A stretch of DNA of 7,099 nt from DATDAH01 sp036525535 (GTDB lineage Bacteria > Actinomycetota > Acidimicrobiia > Acidimicrobiales > DATDAH01). Below the pieces are notes generated by a model. That model had not been told where the DNA came from, made no database searches, and was given only the letters and a program-made list of their open reading frames with translations. This document shows, piece after piece, positions 4,885 through 7,099 of this stretch. The stretch lies in contig DATDAH010000295.1 in NCBI GenBank assembly GCA_036525535.1, forward strand, positions 1 to 7,099. The letters are read 5' to 3'. Every line of letters starts with the position of its first letter. Position 1 is the stretch's first letter. The position numbers were made by a program, and so were the translations under genes.

Positions 4885-5190
4885 ATGGCGAACGGCATGG
4901 ACACCGAACAGGACGCGATCGCCTCCTTGCGGGACGCGGGGTACACCCATGAGTTCTTCATCGTCGAGGACGGCGTGCGCTGCCCGGCGTGCGACCGTGA
5001 GGTGCTGGCCCCGGAAGCGGTGACCATCGACCAGACCTTCCGGTTCGAGGGCGAATCCGATCCCGACGACATGTCCATCGTGTTCGCCGTGGCCAATGGA
5101 CCGTGCGGACTGAAAGGGGTGCTGGTCTCCGCCTTCGGCCCGGAGGTCAGCGGCCCGAGGGCCGACATCCTCCGCCGCCTGGGAACTTGA
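4885..5190 (+). CDS. Small CxxC protein of a family often labelled 'phosphoribosylpyrophosphate synthetase'
   Basis: 101 residues from ATG at 4885; a second in-frame ATG at 4897 would give 97. The pattern DAGYTHEFFI (17-26), CPAC (33-36), FRFEGESDPDD (52-62), a short strand VFAVANG and then LKGVLVSAFGPE (76-87) matches, from memory, a short conserved family common in Bacteroidetes. That family has the form GYT.DFxxxxxxxxC, YRFEGxSNPDD, KGVLVxxYG. Databases often call those proteins phosphoribosylpyrophosphate synthetase, but this one is far too short for Prs and shows no PRPP-binding loop, so I do not transfer that function. Cys33, Cys36 and Cys74 could bind metal, though a full zinc site needs a fourth ligand. 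The protein is probably cytosolic. The gene is divergent from 4848 with only 36 bp between, and ends 8 bp before the convergent protease gene. No strong ribosome-binding site or TANNNT box is visible, so the exact start is the weakest part of the call. Confidence 0.74.
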   Translation: MANGMDTEQDAIASLRDAGYTHEFFIVEDGVRCPACDREVLAPEAVTIDQTFRFEGESDPDDMSIVFAVANGPCGLKGVLVSAFGPEVSGPRADILRRLGT

Positions 5191-5198
5191 GACCGCGC

Positions 5199-7099
5199 TC
5201 AGCCCTGGACGCGAGCGAACCACGGGTCGGCGATGGTCGCGTAGCGACCGAGGTCGGGCCACTCGATCCAGGCGGTGACCTTGCCCCGCAAGGACGCTCC
5301 GGGCCCGCCGGTGACGGTCGTGCGCACCCGACACACGCGGGCCTCACCCGGTGCGAGCAGGAAGGGCACGGGGCAGTCGAGCGCGGGCAGCGACGTCGTG
5401 CCCTCGGCCAGTTGGTAGACCCGAAGGGTGTCGAACGAACTGGTGTTGCGGATCCACACCCGTAGTTCCGGTTGTTCGCCGGCGGCGACCACGCGGCGCA
5501 CGGGGCGAACGTCGGGGCGGGCCTGGTCGTAGTCCAGGAAGATTCGGACGCCCCCTGTGTCACCGGGTGTCCGTGCGTCGATCGCGACGAGGTAGCGCAC
5601 GCCGCGCTCCACAGAGATGCCGAGCCCGCGCTTGATCGATTCCGGCGCAGGCGGACTGCCGGCCCCGCCGCCCGGCGGGACCGCCTCGACCGAGGCCACC
5701 CGGCGCAGGTCCCCCATGTCGGTACCGGTGTAGACCGCAACGACCTCCCGGAACGTGCTCTCGGTGGTGAGGCTGACGAAACCGGCGCGAGGCGCCCGGA
5801 ACGAGTACCAGATCGAGGATTCGCCCGAGGCGCCGTTGTGCGGCGGCTCGCCGACCTCGTGGGTGGCGCCCACGTTGTGGCCTCGCACGGACACCAGTCC
5901 GGTCCCGTCGAGAGGAATGGGGCGGGCACTGTCCAGCTGGTCGTTGGCGGGTCCACCGACCGGTGCCCCACCGGGCTGCGCGTCGAGGGTGAGCGACGAA
6001 CCACAGGTCGGGGAGAAGCCGCTGAGAGCCACACCGCTGGGAAGGCCCGAGTTCAGGCTGCTGTTCGGGCTGCTCGTCGGGTCGAAGGTTGCGTTCGGCG
6101 GGTTCTCGGATGGATAGGGGTCGTCGGGATCGGCGGAACCGTCCTGGAGGTCGCCGCCGCCAGCCTCCTCGACGTCGACCAGCCGGGCGTCGTCGTCGCC
6201 GTTGGAGGAACGGCTCTCGTCGATGTGCCACACCAGGAGGCCACACCCCCGGGCGGCGATGTCGTAGCCCTCCTGCTCCCGGTTCTCGACCAGGAAGTAC
6301 TCGCCGGTTCCACCGCCGCCCAGGAACCCGATGTCCACCCCGTCGGGGTTGTCGAGAACCTGGGTGACGTCGTCGCTGGACGCCGACGAGGCGAGAGCGA
6401 CGTCGTCGCTTGTCGTCGTGACCTCGGTGGGCATCAGCCAACCGAGCTGTGACCGGCTGAAGGGGTCGGGGAGCGGGGGACGGGTGCCGATGGGCTCACC
6501 GGGCAGGTTCAGCCAGTGCAGAGCCATCACGCTCCACGTGTCGACGCCCGAGGAGCTGCCGTCGCCGTCATAGAGGTCGAGCAGGCCGAGGTCATGGCCG
6601 AGCTCGTGGACCCAGATGCCCAACGTGGCCTGCTGGACGGCGAGGTCGCATTGGAGCTCGCCACCGGCGAGGAACCCACCGTTGACCGACCCGTCGCCGA
6701 GCAGGATGTCGGTGTCCACGGTGACCGGGTCTGCGAGGGAGTTGCGGTGGGCCCAGATCGAGGGGGCGTTGCAGCCCTGGGCCGCCTCGGTGCCCGCCAC
6801 GACGACGGCCAGGTGGAGCTCGGCGGGCGAGATGTGGTTGTCGTTGTCCGTGTCGTACGCAGCAAAGTCGACGGCGGCGTCCAGCTGCGAGTCGGACAGG
6901 ATGTCGTTGACCGTGTCCTGGAACACGGCGAAGGTGCTACCGCTGTTCGGGTGGGCGGTGGGCACGTCGACCACGACCACGCCGTCGTCGGCGCGGCCAC
7001 CGAGGGCCGTGTCGTTCTCGGTCGCCGGCTCGAGGTCGAGAAGGCCGAAGGAGGCCTCGTCGTAGTAGTCGGCCACGCTCTGGTCGGTGCCGAACCACA
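5199..7099 (-). CDS. M6-family (immune inhibitor A-like) metalloprotease, N-terminus beyond the right edge
   Basis: The frame stays open to base 7099. The codons before GTG 7076 read WFGTDQS and run into VADYYDEASFG, a typical M6 opening, so that GTG is internal and any signal peptide and start lie outside. Counting V7076 as residue 1, the catalytic zinc motif HELGHDLGLLD is at 157-167 (bases 6576-6608), followed by VDTWSVMALHW with the likely Met-turn. An EF-hand-like loop DTDNDNHISPAE is at 75-86. EYFLVENREQ (259-268) and GLLVWHIDES (279-288) are typical M6 core strands. A linker rich in D, P, S and G leads to a PPC-like beta domain (about 395-517; GATHEVGEPPHNG, SIWYSFRAP, VAVYTG). A C-terminal beta-sandwich-like region (about 525-625) has two Cys (568, 582) that could pair. 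The product is probably a secreted, calcium-stabilised protease. It converges on the 4885 gene with an 8-bp gap. Confidence 0.92.
   Translation of the reverse strand, partial: WFGTDQSVADYYDEASFGLLDLEPATENDTALGGRADDGVVVVDVPTAHPNSGSTFAVFQDTVNDILSDSQLDAAVDFAAYDTDNDNHISPAELHLAVVVAGTEAAQGCNAPSIWAHRNSLADPVTVDTDILLGDGSVNGGFLAGGELQCDLAVQQATLGIWVHELGHDLGLLDLYDGDGSSSGVDTWSVMALHWLNLPGEPIGTRPPLPDPFSRSQLGWLMPTEVTTTSDDVALASSASSDDVTQVLDNPDGVDIGFLGGGGTGEYFLVENREQEGYDIAARGCGLLVWHIDESRSSNGDDDARLVDVEEAGGGDLQDGSADPDDPYPSENPPNATFDPTSSPNSSLNSGLPSGVALSGFSPTCGSSLTLDAQPGGAPVGGPANDQLDSARPIPLDGTGLVSVRGHNVGATHEVGEPPHNGASGESSIWYSFRAPRAGFVSLTTESTFREVVAVYTGTDMGDLRRVASVEAVPPGGGAGSPPAPESIKRGLGISVERGVRYLVAIDARTPGDTGGVRIFLDYDQARPDVRPVRRVVAAGEQPELRVWIRNTSSFDTLRVYQLAEGTTSLPALDCPVPFLLAPGEARVCRVRTTVTGGPGASLRGKVTAWIEWPDLGRYATIADPWFARVQG
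6576..6608 (-). other. M6 protease zinc-binding motif HEXXHXXGXXD
   Basis: The minus-strand codons give HELGHDLGLLD. His157 and His161 are predicted zinc ligands and Glu158 the general base, with Asp167 at the position of the third ligand in this family. All key residues are intact, so the enzyme is predicted to be active. Confidence 0.88.
6819..6854 (-). other. EF-hand-like calcium-binding loop in the M6 protease
   Basis: The 12-residue loop DTDNDNHISPAE has Asp at positions 1, 3 and 5, Ile at 8 and Glu at 12, the canonical EF-hand/dockerin ligand pattern. Asn replaces the usual Gly at position 6. It lies about 70 residues before the zinc motif. Confidence 0.65.

Noticed and set aside
5188..5202. 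TGAG/CTCA inverted repeat between the 4885 gene and the protease gene
   Set aside because: Only a 4-bp stem created by two facing TGA stops, with no T-tract. It is too weak to call a terminator.
4849..5334. N-terminal extension of the 4540 gene up to 5334
   Set aside because: The extension overlaps the CxxC protein gene and the end of the protease gene, and reads as Arg/His-rich shadow sequence. The GTG at 4848 has promoter support.
6366..6410. Direct repeat GACGTCGTCGCT (6366-6377 and 6399-6410)
   Set aside because: It lies within the protease coding sequence and encodes two copies of Ser-Asp-Asp-Val in a low-complexity stretch, so protein composition is a sufficient explanation.
7074..7076. 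GTG at 7076 as the true start of the M6 protease
   Set aside because: In-frame codons to the right read WFGTDQS and continue directly into the M6 opening VADYYDEASFG, so this GTG is an internal Val and the gene runs off the window.
1..7099. CRISPR array, insertion sequence, phage or toxin-antitoxin system
   Set aside because: I saw no regularly spaced repeats, transposase or integrase motifs, terminal inverted repeats, or toxin-antitoxin pair. The compact alternating genes look like ordinary chromosome.

Overview
The window is about 70% GC by eye. Its gene content looks actinobacterial, and the mix of families makes an Acidimicrobiia-like relative my best guess. That placement is inference from protein character, not a measurement. 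I found no mobile element, CRISPR array, phage gene or toxin-antitoxin pair, and no gene-free stretch longer than about 135 bases. It reads as compact chromosomal sequence in which the coding strand changes almost gene by gene.

Layout. (1) 1-974, minus strand: a lysophospholipid acyltransferase-like gene, followed after 1 nt by the first codons of a Rossmann-fold SDR/epimerase that runs off the left edge. (2) 1109-2398, plus strand: an MFS exporter of the MFS_3/EntS type, divergent from the acyltransferase. (3) 2403-3335, minus strand: a stand-alone RecB-type PD-(D/E)XK nuclease with a four-cysteine iron-sulfur signature. It converges on the exporter, and both stop codons lie in one 12-bp palindrome. 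(4) 3418-3726, plus strand: a 102-residue protein of unknown function, then a complete tRNA-Leu(UAA) at 3755-3840. (5) 3877-4497, minus strand: a NarL/LuxR-type regulator with a degenerate receiver domain, preceded on the same strand by an unknown 102-residue acidic protein (4540-4848). (6) 4885-5190, plus strand: a small CxxC protein that resembles a short family often mislabelled phosphoribosylpyrophosphate synthetase. (7) 5199-7099, minus strand: a large secreted-type M6 metalloprotease whose N-terminus lies beyond the right edge.

The genes do not form one obvious pathway. The acyltransferase and SDR are probably co-translated and may act in lipid or envelope metabolism. The regulator and its upstream small gene may be one transcript. 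The rest look like independent housekeeping or accessory functions. The most interesting structural signal concerns expression. Several genes have a TANNNT box 7-10 nt before the start codon and no Shine-Dalgarno sequence, as expected for leaderless mRNAs, while the intra-operon SDR has a good Shine-Dalgarno. I did not find a convincing undescribed multi-gene system.
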